64,000 bases of DNA from Berberis thunbergii (Eukaryota; Streptophyta; Magnoliopsida; Ranunculales; Berberidaceae), in contig QNQO01006252.1 in NCBI GenBank assembly GCA_003290165.1, forward strand, positions 22,704 through 86,703, in the 5' to 3' direction. The stretch's first letter is position 1; every line of letters starts with the position of its first letter. The notes beneath the pieces were generated by a model that did not search any database, was not told the origin of the DNA, and saw only the letters and a program-made list of their open reading frames with translations. Both the position numbers and the translations under genes were made by a program. Shown piece after piece: positions 24,154-35,606 of the stretch.

Positions 24154-24296
24154 GCCAATGGCATGATAACTCAACGGTTAGAGCTTGGCGGATGGTACCA
24201 CTAGGTCATGGGTTCAAATCCAGCTTGAGACATCTTTATGGGTTCTGAGATCCTATAAAAACCCTGCTTGCCTTTCAAAAAAAAAACAAAAAAAAA
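24154..24296 (+). mobile_element. tRNA-derived SINE with 15-bp target duplication
   Basis: It has an RNA polymerase III box A-like segment ('ATAACTCAACGGTTAGAGC') and a box B (GGTTCAAATCC) at tRNA spacing. A tRNA-unrelated part and an A-rich tail follow. The perfect direct repeat AGTCATGTAGATTGA flanks it (24139-24153 and 24297-24311). The body is 143 bp. It sits inside the gypsy LTR, so it is younger than that element. Confidence 0.9.
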
Positions 24297-24669
24297 AGTC
24301 ATGTAGATTGAAAAACCATGTGATTTGAGTATTTTGGAAAAATTGAAATTACATTGTATAATCATTATGTTTGAATTGGGTGATTCTCATACCCTTGAGA
24401 TTTCTCTATATTCATTTTTGTTACAAGTTATTCTTTTGTTTTAGAATCATATCATCTCTAAACATCTCGCCATCCATTATTTTGCTATTCTCTTTATTCT
24501 TTAAATTAAAGTTCAAATATTATCTTCTAATCCAAGTAAAATAGACGATAATCCCTACTTCCACTATACATTGTTGAAGTGTGTTGTAGGTTGAAGGAAA
24601 AAATAAACAAAAAAATAAATATTATTTTGATTGATATCAAAAATCATGCAACGATATTAATGTCGATTT

Positions 24670-25030
24670 TTGGCATCAATCACTTACTATGGATTGAAAT
24701 TCGGTTGTGATGACTTGACCCTCGACGTGGCACCCTCGTGGGATATCCATACGCCGATTGACTTTGAATGTAAGGAAGACACACTTGAACGAGGTGTGTT
24801 CGACAAAGGGGAAAATGTGATTGTGGAAAAGAAACTAAAATTTTGGGCAATAAAAAAAAACCTTAAGGTTGAAATCATGCACTCAATTGGGCGTATAATC
24901 AAGGGGGCTTTAGCCAAGGTACCGACTACTCCACACCACCATATCCTTTTTCTCACACCACCATTGAGTTTTTTTTTGGTTTTTTTTTTGTTTTTTTTTT
25001 TAAACTTTCTTACACCACCTATATAAACAA
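24670..25030 (+). pseudogene. Possible MULE N-terminal fragment
   Basis: A 118-residue frame carries 'DTLERGVFDKGENVIVEKKL' and 'FWAIKKNLKVEIMHS'. This resembles the MuDR N-terminal DNA-binding region (x-F-x-s-k-e...W-A-I-k-x-n). It then runs into low-complexity sequence. It is short and without the transposase core, so the call is tentative. Confidence 0.3.
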
Positions 25031-25260
25031 AAACTATTCATTTTTTTCCTCACCATTTAAATCAACAATGGTTACTCCCTCCCCATTCGAAATCTCTTGC
25101 AAACTTCAAAATCTCACCCCACACTCAAATCTCCCCCCTCTCCCTAAAAACCTCTCAAAATTCCCTCAGTCGAAACCCTTAAACCTAAACTCAATAAATA
25201 TGTATAACTTAACATAACAGAGAAATCCAAACTCAAAATGAAAAAAATGCAAAACATGAA

Positions 25261-25800
25261 CTTTCGACCAATTTAAACCCTCAATTGAGACCTATTCTCA
25301 ACATCATCAAAACATAAATATTGTAGTACTCTTAGTTATCTAATAAACACAACCCGAATCACTTAAAAATGTTTTGAAATGAGTAAATTATGGTCATTTT
25401 ACTAAAATCACGCAAATCTATCTCGTAATAAAAACGAGAAGTGTTAATGACTTTTAGCCAACTTATGTGCTCAATCGAGACAGATTCTCAAGTTGATTGA
25501 AACACAAATATTGTATTACTCTTAGTTATCTAATAAACACAACTTAAATTAATAACTTGAAACTGGTTTGAAATGAGCAAGTTATGGTCATTTTAATAAA
25601 GTCGTGCAAATTTGTCTCGAAATAAAAACATGATAGCGTTCTTGACTTTCGGCCAACTTATAAGCTCGATCGAAATCAATTATCAAGTTGATTAAATACA
25701 AAAGTTGTAGCATTTTGACTTATCTAATAAATACAATTTGAATTACTTGAAAATGTTTTGAAATAAATAAGTTATGGTCATTTTGCTAAAATCGCACAAT
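25261..25800. repeat. Tandem repeat, three copies of about 190 bp
   Basis: Units begin near 25261, 25451 and 25646 at 'CTTTCG(A/G)CCAA(C/T)TT'. Each contains 'TTATCTAATAAA(C/T)ACAA' and 'AAGTTATGGTCATTTT' or a close variant. The copies are clearly diverged. No coding frame is kept. The array lies just upstream of the NBR1-type gene. Confidence 0.85.
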
Positions 25801-26039
25801 CTGTCCAAAAAAAAATTTCGACCCTGCAATGCAGTATGCGAACCGGAAAAATAAAATTCTTGGTAGCAATGTGCAATGCACATATGAACCATAAATACCA
25901 TACTCTGTGGTTGCAGCATATGAACCAATGCACAGGAGTAGCGGATGATAGTTGGCGCAACTTATCCTCTTCCCGCACTGCAGTAGTTTTCTTCGTGACG
26001 AAGAAAGAAAACTCTAATTCTTTCTTGGTTGGGTTGGTT

Positions 26040-26258
26040 TATTTATTTATTTATAGAGAAAAGAAGGGAGAAGGATTCATTGTTCTCTCTACTTCGAAAC
26101 ACAACCACTGTGACTGGTGCCTGTGGTGAAGTGCGTGAGTTTCGGTGTTGTCTTTCTTTCTTTTCCGAAAAAGAATTTCGCTAGGGTTTGAGGTTGGATC
26201 GAATCGATCATATTTATCAATTCTCTCTTCCGGTTCGGTCTCGTCTCGTCTCGTAGAT
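26040..26258 (+). promoter_or_regulatory. Core promoter and 5' UTR of the NBR1-type gene (inferred)
   Basis: A TATA-like run (TTTATTTATTTATTTATAGAG) at about 26039-26059 precedes the start codon by about 200 bp. A CT-rich leader (TTCTCTCTTCCGG, TCTCGTCTCGTCTCG) follows, as is common in plant 5' UTRs. The transcription start is not determined. Confidence 0.4.
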
Positions 26259-29200
26259 ATGGATTCTAACTTGGTGATTAAGGTCTGTTCTTTTTTCCCT
26301 TTATTTCTCTCTCGGTCTCTCGGTCCGTTGTTCAATTATTATGTAGTGTAGCAGCAGTGGTAAGGTACTGAAGAAATCAATCGCTTCTTAGGGTTATTTT
26401 GAGAAGATGGAAAGAACAAAGGAAATTCTTGTATTGTTTTACTACTTGTTCAAATTTTCCCGTGTTTCCTGTTGATTTGGATAAACTGATGTTGTGAAAT
26501 CTCTAATTTATTCTTTCGTTTCTTTCCCCTTTATTTTTCAATTACTGCAACATTTCTTGTTACTTTCATATATAATCTAGTGTTGTGTTTGTATTTTTGT
26601 TTTTCCTTAACCTAGACTATTATCAAAATTTGGTTTGGTTAGCCAAAGCTCCTATAATATTATAACATACATTTGTAGTCTTAGAAGTAAGATCTCTTGT
26701 CGAAATTTCACAAAATATTTCCAATTTTGAAGTTATTGAAATATCTTGAAAAAAAAAGGAATAAATATTTTAATCTCCTTAAAATTATATTGTAACCTAT
26801 CATAATATTGTTGTTTTAGTATTAAAAGTTTGTTAAGTGAGTTATTCTTTTATATGTGGAATTTAAGAGTTTAAAATGCATAACTTATTTTAAATTTGAA
26901 AATTCACAATGTGGGGTACCGAGGTGGTTTTGTTAAAGGTACAAAAAGAGGTAGTTTTCTAAATTATGTAAAGAGAAAGACTATGAATATTTAGATAAAA
27001 TCTGCTGACCGTCAGTTTACTTTACAAAAGGTTCCTATACAATAGGGTATTTATTATTAGGAAAATTCTAAATGTCGAGGGAACCAGCAAGGGAAGGGAT
27101 GAAGCCGTTCATCCCCTTCGAGATGCGCGCAAGCCCGTGTCTCAAGGCACTTTCACACATCTCGAGGGGGGGGGGTTTGAACGGCTTCACCCCCTCCCTC
27201 GCTGTTTAGACAAACCCTTATTATTATCATCTCATTATTATTATTTTCACGATCATTGGTGACATGGATGTGTTTTCTCCCGTGTTTACATGGTGTTTCT
27301 ATAGTGGTGAAAATTTCTGTCATGTCATTTAGGGATGTACATGAAGACATTCATCTAAGGATGTACATTCATGATGGAAGTGCCACTTACTCTTTGCAGT
27401 TGGGTATTACATCATCCATAGGATGTAGTTTGAATTGGATGTAGGGACGATGCCATTATTTTAGAGCCTTGGTTCTCTTAAGATCATGATTGTATATGTT
27501 CCAAAGCTAATTCATGCTTCTATTTTATCTTTTGTGTTGTAATTCCAATTCCTAACATTAAGTAATGGCAGCGACTATTTGGCACCACAACTTACTCTCA
27601 CCCACGCCACCCATCTAATTTTTTTCCCACACTCTGCACTCTCTTCCACACCATTGTTCTCTTTCACATCACCCATAAAAGAAAAAGCTAAATTCATCTT
27701 CTCCCCTCTCAAAATCAAACCTGTGAAAATTCCCTCTCCCCTCCCAACTTCCTCTTTTCTCCACAAACACTTTCCCCAACTCGTTTTTTTTAGCTCATCA
27801 CTTGACTCCCTCTTCTTCCCCTCCCAACTTCCTCTTCATTCCTCAAATCAAAATTGAAGGCGAAGTTGAAGAAGAAGAGCTGGAGCCTTTACGGGATCTC
27901 GATCTCAATTCCGATTCACCTCTTTCCTTCTTTTTCTCCCTCCCCTTACATTGTTTTTTTCGCCCTCGTGAGAGGGTGATGACCTATGTGAGAAGAAGAG
28001 AGGGGAACTAAGAGAGAGTGGGAGAAGAAGAGAGAGTGGGAGAGCTGGGAGATGGGAATGAAGTGAATAAGAAGATGGAGAGGAGAAGGAGAAGATGGAG
28101 AAGAGGCGACAATAGTTGTGTCTGCATCTTCTTTATTTCTTGTTGTCATCTTTATTTCTTGTTGTTGTTGGTTGTCTTTCACCGTCTCTTATTCTCTCCC
28201 TCTGTCCACCAATCTTGTTCATGTTGTTGTTGTTTTTGTTCTTGTTCTTGAGAAGAGAGGGTGAGAGTATTTCTATGTTGTTGTGGGTGGGTGGTGTTGC
28301 TGAGAGTAAGTTGTGGTATGGAGTAGTCTTTGCCTTGAAGTAATAATAGTGAAAAGGAAACTAGATTTTCATCTTTCGTGGACTCCTAAACAAGCTAAAT
28401 ATAATTCACATGAGAAAGATCTCCCACGAAACATGCTAATCAGTCTGACAATTTAACTCTGGTTAAATTTCTCTCCAATTCTATATTTGAGAATTTTAGT
28501 TTATTAGATTCACAAATTCTTGAGATCAAGAACGTTGAGTGGAACTTACTTCTTTATATCCGCTTGTCAGACAAGGATGCACGGACTCGGACTCGGACAC
28601 GGATACGACGGCGACTTGGCAATTTAAAAAAAAATAGGACTCGGCGACACGGTCAAACGTAATATTTTAATATATTTTTTTTAACATATACATGACTTCA
28701 AATGCTTACATGCAAATAAAATGAGCAAAACAAGGGGCAAAAGGCCCAAGGGGCAAAACAAAATTTTGTTAAAAACATGGAAGCAAAAGGTCCAAGATTT
28801 AGTTTGAGGCTTGGCCAAAGGTGTCTAGTCCAAGAATAGTTTTAAATGGCCCAATTTCAAAAGCCCAATCTCAAGGCCTAAGTTGGGTATTTGTTATCTA
28901 GGCCCAATCCAGAGTCCAATGTTCTTATGCTTATCAAAGAAAAGCCATTCCTTGATTTTTCACCCACAATGAAAACTATGTCAAAGAGTTCAGCAAAATT
29001 ATCCAAAGAGGGAGACTCTCGAGAGGGAGACTATGTCAAGATTCCAGGCAACCAAGATTGGCTTGCTGTTTTGAGAAGAAGACTAGGAATGAAGAAGAAG
29101 AAACGAAAGAAGGTAAGCCTCTCTCTCAACAGATCTCTATCTCGGTCGGTCCCTACTTTCGACAGATCGGTCCCGGTCGGTCCCTTCTTTCGGTCTTCTT

Positions 29201-32200
29201 CTCAAAACAGAAATGAAAGAAGAAGAAGAAGAAGAAAAAACGAAGGAATGAACAAGAAGGAATGAACAGATCGATCGATCGATCGATCGGTCCCTCCTCT
29301 CGACAGATCAATTGATCGATCAGTCCCTCCTCTCGACAGCTCTCTCTCTCAACAGATCTCTATCCCGATCGGTCCCTCCTCTCGACAGATCTCTCTCTCA
29401 ACAGATCTTTATCGATCCCTCTCGACAGATCTCTCCCTCTCCCTCTCGATAGATCTCTCACTCTCGCCAGATCTTCGTTTGTCGATCTCTCTACCGTCCA
29501 AAGTCGATCGATTTAGGTTAGGGTTTGGTTTTTTCGAATTTTTGGTTGTCTGTGGGAGAGGAAAAATCGATCGATTTATTTGCATTATTATAGTCAACGA
29601 ATTTTGACTACTTTGACCGTGTCTGGGCCGTGTCCAACCCAGTCAACGAATTTTGATCGTTGACCCCTAGTCAAATACGTGTCCGGCGCGTGTCGGTCGC
29701 GAATCCGTGTCCGACACGTATTTGACTCGTGATACGGGGGTTTTCCGGAGAGTTGTCATCTTTATTTCTTGTTGTTGTTGGTTGTCTTTCACCGTCTCTT
29801 ATTCTCTCCCTCTGTCCACCAATCTTGTTCATGTTGTTGTTGTTTTTGTTCTTGTTCTTGAGAAGAGAGGGTGAGAGTATTTCTATGTTGTTGTGGGTGG
29901 GTGGTGTTGTTGAGAGTAAGTTGTGGTATGGAGTAGTCTTTGCCTTGAAGTAATAATAGTGAAAAGGAAACTAGATTTTCATCTTTCGTGGACTCCTAAA
30001 CAAGCTAAATATAATTCACATGAGAAAGATCTCCCACGAAACATGCTAATCAGTCTGACAATTTAACTCTGGTTAAATTTCTCTCCAATTCTATATTTGA
30101 GAATTTTAGTTTATTAGATTCACAAATTCTTGAGATCAAGAACGTTGAGTGGAACTTACTTCTTTATATCCGCTTGTCAGACAAGGATGCACGGACTCGG
30201 ACTCGGACACGGATACGACGGCGACTTGGCAATTTAAAAAAAAATAGGACTCGGCGACACGGTCAAACGTAATATTTTAATATATTTTTTTTAACATATA
30301 CATGACTTCAAATGCTTACATGCAAATAAAATGAGCAAAACAAGGGGCAAAAGGCCCAAGGGGCAAAACAAAATTTTGTTAAAAACATGGAAGCAAAAGG
30401 TCCAAGATTTAGTTTGAGGCTTGGCCAAAGGTGTCTAGTCCAAGAATAGTTTTAAATGGCCCAATTTCAAAAGCCCAATCTCAAGGCCTAAGTTGGGTAT
30501 TTGTTATCTAGGCCCAATCCAGAGTCCAATGTTCTTATGCTTATCAAAGAAAAGCCATTCCTTGATTTTTCACCCACAATGAAAACTATGTCAAAGAGTT
30601 CAGCAAAATTATCCAAAGAGGGAGACTCTCGAGAGGGAGACTATGTCAAGATTCCAGGCAACCAAGATTGGCTTGCTGTTTTGAGAAGAAGACTAGGAAT
30701 GAAGAAGAAGAAACGAAAGAAGGTAAGCCTCTCTCTCAACAGATCTCTATCTCGGTCGGTCCCTACTTTCGACAGATCGGTCCCGGTCGGTCCCTTCTTT
30801 CGGTCTTCTTCTCAAAACAGAAATGAAAGAAGAAGAAGAAGAAGAAAAAACGAAGGAATGAACAAGAAGGAATGAACAGATCGATCGATCGATCGATCGG
30901 TCCCTCCTCTCGACAGATCAATTGATCGATCAGTCCCTCCTCTCGACAGCTCTCTCTCTCAACAGATCTCTATCCCGATCGGTCCCTCCTCTCGACAGAT
31001 CTCTCTCTCAACAGATCTTTATCGATCCCTCTCGACAGATCTCTCCCTCTCCCTCTCGATAGATCTCTCACTCTCGCCAGATCTTCGTTTGTCGATCTCT
31101 CTACCGTCCAAAGTCGATCGATTTAGGTTAGGGTTTGGTTTTTTCGAATTTTTGGTTGTCTGTGGGAGAGGAAAAATCGATCGATTTATTTGCATTATTA
31201 TAGTCAACGAATTTTGACTACTTTGACCGTGTCTGGGCCGTGTCCAACCCAGTCAACGAATTTTGATCGTTGACCCCTAGTCAAATACGTGTCCGGCGCG
31301 TGTCGGTCGCGAATCCGTGTCCGACACGTATTTGACTCGTGATACGGGGGTTTTCCGGAGAGTTGTCATCTTTATTTCTTGTTGTTGTTGGTTGTCTTTC
31401 ACCGTCTCTTATTCTCTCCCTCTGTCCACCAATCTTGTTCATGTTGTTGTTGTTTTTGTTCTTGTTCTTGAGAAGAGAGGGTGAGAGTATTTCTATGTTG
31501 TTGTGGGTGGGTGGTGTTGTTGAGAGTAAGTTGTGGTATGGAGTAGTCTTTGCCTTGAAGTAATAATAGTGAAAAGGAAACTAGATTTTCATCTTTCGTG
31601 GACTCCTAAACAAGCTAAATATAATTCACATGAGAAAGATCTCCCACGAAACATGCTAATCAGTCTGACAATTTAACTCTTGTTAAATTTCTCTCCAATT
31701 CTATATTTGAGAATTTTAGTTTATTAGATTCACAAATTCTTGAGATCAAGAACGTTGAGTGGAACTTACTTCTTTATACCCGCTTGTCAGATAATGTGAA
31801 ACGCTTAATATTGGATTTTATTGCATTTCGTCATTTATAAGACTTGATTTGATATTATAAAACATATGCATTATGAACATTCTCCAATTTGGTAATAAGG
31901 ACCTTTGAGCAAGATTAATACCACTGATGATAAGTGATAGAATACTCCAATACATATCCTGTCCATGGGAAATTCCAGTTCTGGAAAAAGATATTATTAG
32001 TGATTTACTTATAGCTTTTGACATATTTCATTCCTACAGGTAAAATATGGAGATACCCTTAGACGATTCAGTCTCTTCCTTCCTAAGAATGGCTCACAGA
32101 ATTTTGACATGGATGGACTGAGAGCAAAGATCATCAGTCTGTTTAAGTTTGCACCTGATTCTGATCTTACTCTTACATACATCGATGAAGACAATGATAT

Positions 32201-35200
32201 GGTCACACTTGTGGATAATGATGATTTGCGTGATGCCATTAGACAACGCATCAATCCTTTAAGAATAAATGTATTTCCGAACTCCAATGGAGTTGGAAGT
32301 GTTGAGACTAAATTAACTGGAAGTTCTACACCTCTAAAACTACCAGGCATTGAGAGCAGCAATTCACAATATTCCAATTCTTCTGCTGCTGATGTTTTAA
32401 GATCCGTACCTGAGCCATTGCATGATGCACTGCTAAAACTCTCTTTTGATGTGGCATCTAAAGCTGCAACTGCAGTTCCGTCTTTGCCAGAGTTACTTTA
32501 TGAAGTAATCTCAAAGTTATCTCATGATCTAACTTCAAAATCTGGAATCTTGACCCCTGTGCTTAATGAACTTTCAAAGAGTTTATCAAAATTGGCTATA
32601 TCTAAGGTTGGTCCTGCTTCACATTGTCCAGATCAGTCACCTGTAAATACCCAGAATGAGAACCCTGACAATTTGAATGATAATAAAGTGAATTGTGAGG
32701 CTAAACCTACAAAAGATTCAGTTTCCATTGCAGATGTGTCCTCAACAAATACCAAATTTGTTGACCCAGCTATAATAAGTGCAGGTGACATGATTGGAGG
32801 GGTCGGTACCTCAGCCCCTCCAGGTACTGTTTCTGAATATCTTTGTACCGGTCCTCATAAAGATGAGTTCGGATTTTCGACTCTGAATTATCTTATCCCC
32901 CAAAGTTCCTCATCTGTCAAGGACAAGGGGAAGACTGTTCAGATGGACCATGTTTCTTATCCTAATGGAAACCCTATTGCCATCTCTTCCCCTGTAGTTA
33001 CATCTGCTTTTCCTCACTTCCAAACTTCAGCAGAACCGGTTGCTCCATTGTCTAAACCAGGAAGTTTTGGTGTCTCTGATGTCAACAACAGCAAAACAAA
33101 TATGCCTATTGCACCATTTGGCATCACTCCTCATATTGATTCCAAAGTTGGTGGGCAGGGTGAAGAAACTACCCGGGTTGTGCCATCTGGTGGGTATTTT
33201 CATATGCATCATCCACTTAGAAATAATTACATACATTCCAACGATAACAGCATGGGCAGAATATTTCACAAGGGTGTGCATTGTGATGGTTGTGGGGTGC
33301 ATCCAATTACAGGGCCTCGGTTCAAGTCCAGAGTGTAAGAAGAGAGATTGCCATGTTCTGTTTGGTTGATTACTGGGAATCTGCTACAAGTTTACTTATC
33401 TCTGATGTTTCTGTTCTGCAGGAAAGTTAATTATGACCTCTGCAGCATCTGCTTCTCAGAAATGGGAAATGAGACTGAATACACTAGAATTGACCATCCC
33501 AGGGCTTATCAGTCTCCACGGAGCTTATATATACCTGTATGTAATGTTGCATTATAATTTTCTTGAATAACTTTTTATATATTGTCCTGTAACTGTAATA
33601 TACTACTTCAGTTTCAAGGTCACCGCGTCCGTAACTCATCGATTCTCCATGGCATGCCTACAAGGAAACCAAAGATCGACAGTCGTTTTCTTCAAGATGT
33701 TAACATTGTTGATGGAACGTCAATTTCCCGGTCTACCCCCTTTACTAAGATCTGGCGGATGCGCAACAATGGGACTATTGTATGGCCTCATGGAACACAA
33801 TTGGTGTGGATTGGAGGTGATAAGTTGACAGAGAAAGTTTCTGTGGATGTGAAGGTAGGCATATGTTTCTATTCTTACTCGTGTGATTGTTCAAATGTAA
33901 ATTCTATTCAGGGTCTCGATGAAAATTTTAAATTTTTTATTGACTGCTGAGGAAATGCAGATGCCTATTGAGGGATGCTATGCAGAAATGGAACTGGATA
34001 TTGCAGTAGATTTTGTTGCACCTGAACACCCTGGACAATACATATCCTACTGGAGAATGGCACTACCGTCTGGCCAAAATTTGGGCAGTGCATTTGGGTT
34101 CTTATCCAGGTGTGATTTTCTAGACAATTATAATATGATAATGTGATAATGTCAACCAACAGATGCTTCCTCCACTTGTACATAGTTCCGGACATATTTT
34201 ACCGATCAAAAGTCTTTTATAGGTAGCACTTCTAACACTGTCTTTAGTTAGGTATTGATTAGTGACTTTTTAGAGGTCAGTTATTTTTTCTTAAAATATC
34301 AATCGTATAAAAAGATAACTGGATTTTAGATTACTCTTTGCATTTTCGGCCCTTATTCTTGTGTTGAATATGGTAATGAATTCAAACTCCAGTAGATCTA
34401 AGCAAACAATCACATTTACTATTGGGGTGAAGTATTAGAAGCTGTCAATTCAAACAAATTTGGACCAGTATGCCACATGATCTTTGCGAGCCTTCTTATA
34501 AATCACTTTGTTTAGTTTCTTCAGGATCACATGATAACCTTTGAATGTAAGGTTAGATTTTCACAAAAAATGGATTCAGTTATGTTCTGCTCTTTAGACA
34601 ATTTAATGGTTCTGTTTGCCGCGTGTGAAATGAATGTTTGCATAACACTTGCATGATCCCTATAGCTTTGGTGTGCTTTCTCAGATGCATCATGTTGAAA
34701 GGTTCAGTCTTCTCTTTTGTATGCTTTTAAAAATGCAGTTTTTTTTCTTAGATTTACCATTTTATACATGAACAGACATCACATGATTACTTATGTATTT
34801 GTCAATTTCTGAGGTTATATTATTTGGTTGTAGCATTATTGGGAGTTATTTTATGAGGTTTATGATGATAATAAATTGCCTTTTTTTTGTTTTTGGCCTT
34901 AGGTACAGGTGGGTACTACTCAGAACGATGCACTGGCTGAAAGCAGCAACCATATTAACTTGAACTTTCCACCTGAATATACCCAGCGTACAGGTTCCCT
35001 TATAGATGTGAATGCTGTACCTATTGACTGTAACCACCCTGCTTTGAACTCTGAGTTGGGCGTCGAATCAGTTAAGCCAATGGATGATGGGATTCCCAAC
35101 AGTGCTCTTGAATCTGACACCAATGTGAATGAAAGCAACATTGTTGGTTCCACTGCTGAGGTGACCACTACATTTTCTCAGAACCTAATAGATCAACCTG

Positions 35201-35606
35201 TTATCGCACCCTTCATGGAGGCGCCTGTAATTCCTGAGGATGTGGATGATGGTAATGTGGTTGAGCACACCCTTCTGAAGGAGCTAGATGAGATGGGTTT
35301 CAATCAGATTGACTTGAACAAAGAGATCCTGAGAAGGAATGCATACAACTTGGAGCAGTCAGTTGAAGACCTCTGTGGTGTTTCAGAGTGGGATCCAATG
35401 CTCGAGGAACTTCAGGAGATGGTGAGATGTTACTCCTTTTTCATCAAGTGTATTAAACAGCAACATTCATTTATTTGCATGAGAAACTAAATTAATTGTT
35501 TTTTCAGGGCTTCTGTGACAAAGAAACCAACAAAAAGTTGCTGATGAAAAATGGGGGAAGCATCAAACGCGTTGTTATGGATCTCATTGCCGGAGAGAAG
35601 GCATGA
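26259..35606 (+). CDS. NBR1: NBR1-type selective autophagy cargo receptor (seven coding exons; possible frameshift)
   Basis: NBR1 (Joka2 in tobacco) tethers ubiquitinated cargo to ATG8 on autophagosomes in the cytosol. Coding exons: 26259-26282, 32040-33334, 33422-33536, 33612-33854, 33961-34109, 34903 or 34909-35421, and 35508-35606, all GT-AG. Exon 1 gives only eight residues ('MDSNLVIK') that join in frame to the PB1 domain ('VKYGDTLRRF', 'LTYIDEDNDMVTLVDNDDLR'). The ZZ finger spans exons 2-3 ('HCDGCGVHPITG', 'DLCSICF'). The four-tryptophan domain spans exons 4-5 ('IWRMRNNGTIVWPHG', 'GQYISYWRMA'). Two UBA domains with 'WDPM' between them, the position of the ATG8-interacting motif, end the protein. 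Exon 5 reads 'GQNLGSAFGF' where the family has F-G-Q-x-(V/I)-W-V-L-I; one A appears to be missing near 34077-34080. With that base the protein would be about 812 residues. Confidence 0.92.
27060..27217. mobile_element. 158-bp foldback MITE with 9-bp target duplication
   Basis: The two ends are inverted copies (GGAAAATTCTAAATGTCGAGGG against GGGTTTGTCTAAACAGCGAGGG, read inward) and extend into arms containing GATGAAGCCGTTC / GAACGGCTTCACC. TTATTATTA flanks it at 27051-27059 and 27218-27226. The 9-bp duplication points to Mutator-type mobilisation. It lies in intron 1 and encodes nothing. Confidence 0.65.
28572..29751. mobile_element. Block I, first copy: insertion-like cassette, possible gene-fragment carrier
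   Basis: The ends are GC-rich and partly inverted: ACTCGGACACGGATACGACG near the left end, and CCGTGTCCGACACGTATTTG near the right end. They stand out from the AT-rich intron. Inside is a 124-residue frame (28891-29265) with 'EGDSREGDYVKIPGNQDWLA' followed by a splice-donor-like AAG|GTAAGC, then CT-rich, UTR-like DNA and a (GATC)5 run at 29268. This could be a captured host-gene exon in a MULE-like carrier. I do not recognise the exon. Confidence 0.45.
30182..31361. mobile_element. Block I, second copy
   Basis: Near-perfect copy of 28572-29751, including the 124-residue frame at 30501-30875 and the (GATC)5 run at 30878. It arose by duplication of the R+I unit and not by a separate insertion, because the junctions with R are the same. 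Confidence 0.6.

Larger units (their letters stand above)
22547..24679 (+). repeat. Gypsy 3' LTR (with nested hAT MITE and SINE)
   Basis: Sequence starting TGATAAGCACTCAAAA (read across the hAT insertion) opens this LTR. A candidate end, GGCATCA, is at about 24679, giving matching TGAT/ATCA termini. Without the two insertions it is about 1.4 kb. The 5' LTR is absent from the window, so the right end is inferred and not proven. Confidence 0.5.
28142..31791 (+). repeat. R-I-R-I-R tandem duplication, 1610-bp period, in intron 1
   Basis: Block R (430 bp) occurs at 28142-28571, 29752-30181 and 31362-31791. Block I (1180 bp) occurs at 28572-29751 and 30182-31361. Copies are almost identical; by eye I find single differences such as GTTGCTGAGAG against GTTGTTGAGAG (28289/29899) and ACTCTGG against ACTCTTG in the third R. 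After the third R the sequence changes to ATAATGTGAAACG, not to I. The duplicated ORFs (for example 28891 and 30501, 29409 and 31019) are copies and not independent genes. Confidence 0.95.
26283..32039 (+). other. Intron 1 of the NBR1-type gene (5.76 kb)
   Basis: The donor AG|GTCTGT at 26282/26283 and the acceptor TTCCTACAG at 32039 join phase-0 exons, so PB1 is continuous across it. Its size comes from TE-like material and a duplicated block. Between 26283 and 27050, and at 27227-28141, I see only AT-rich and CT-rich intron DNA. The ORFs at 27579-28343 are low-complexity Ser/Pro/Phe or Arg/Glu frames and are not supported. Confidence 0.85.

Noticed and set aside
24154..24240. A stand-alone tRNA gene suggested by box A and box B
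   Set aside because: No acceptor-stem pairing was found. A poly(A) tail and target duplication identify it as a SINE.
27579..28343. Several ORFs in intron 1
   Set aside because: Low-complexity CT- and GA-rich frames on both strands, with no domain. They lie between proven NBR1 exons.
29729..31563. Identical ORF pairs (28891/30501, 29409/31019, 29729/31339) as separate genes
   Set aside because: They are copies within the 1610-bp tandem duplication, and most are CT-rich low-complexity frames.
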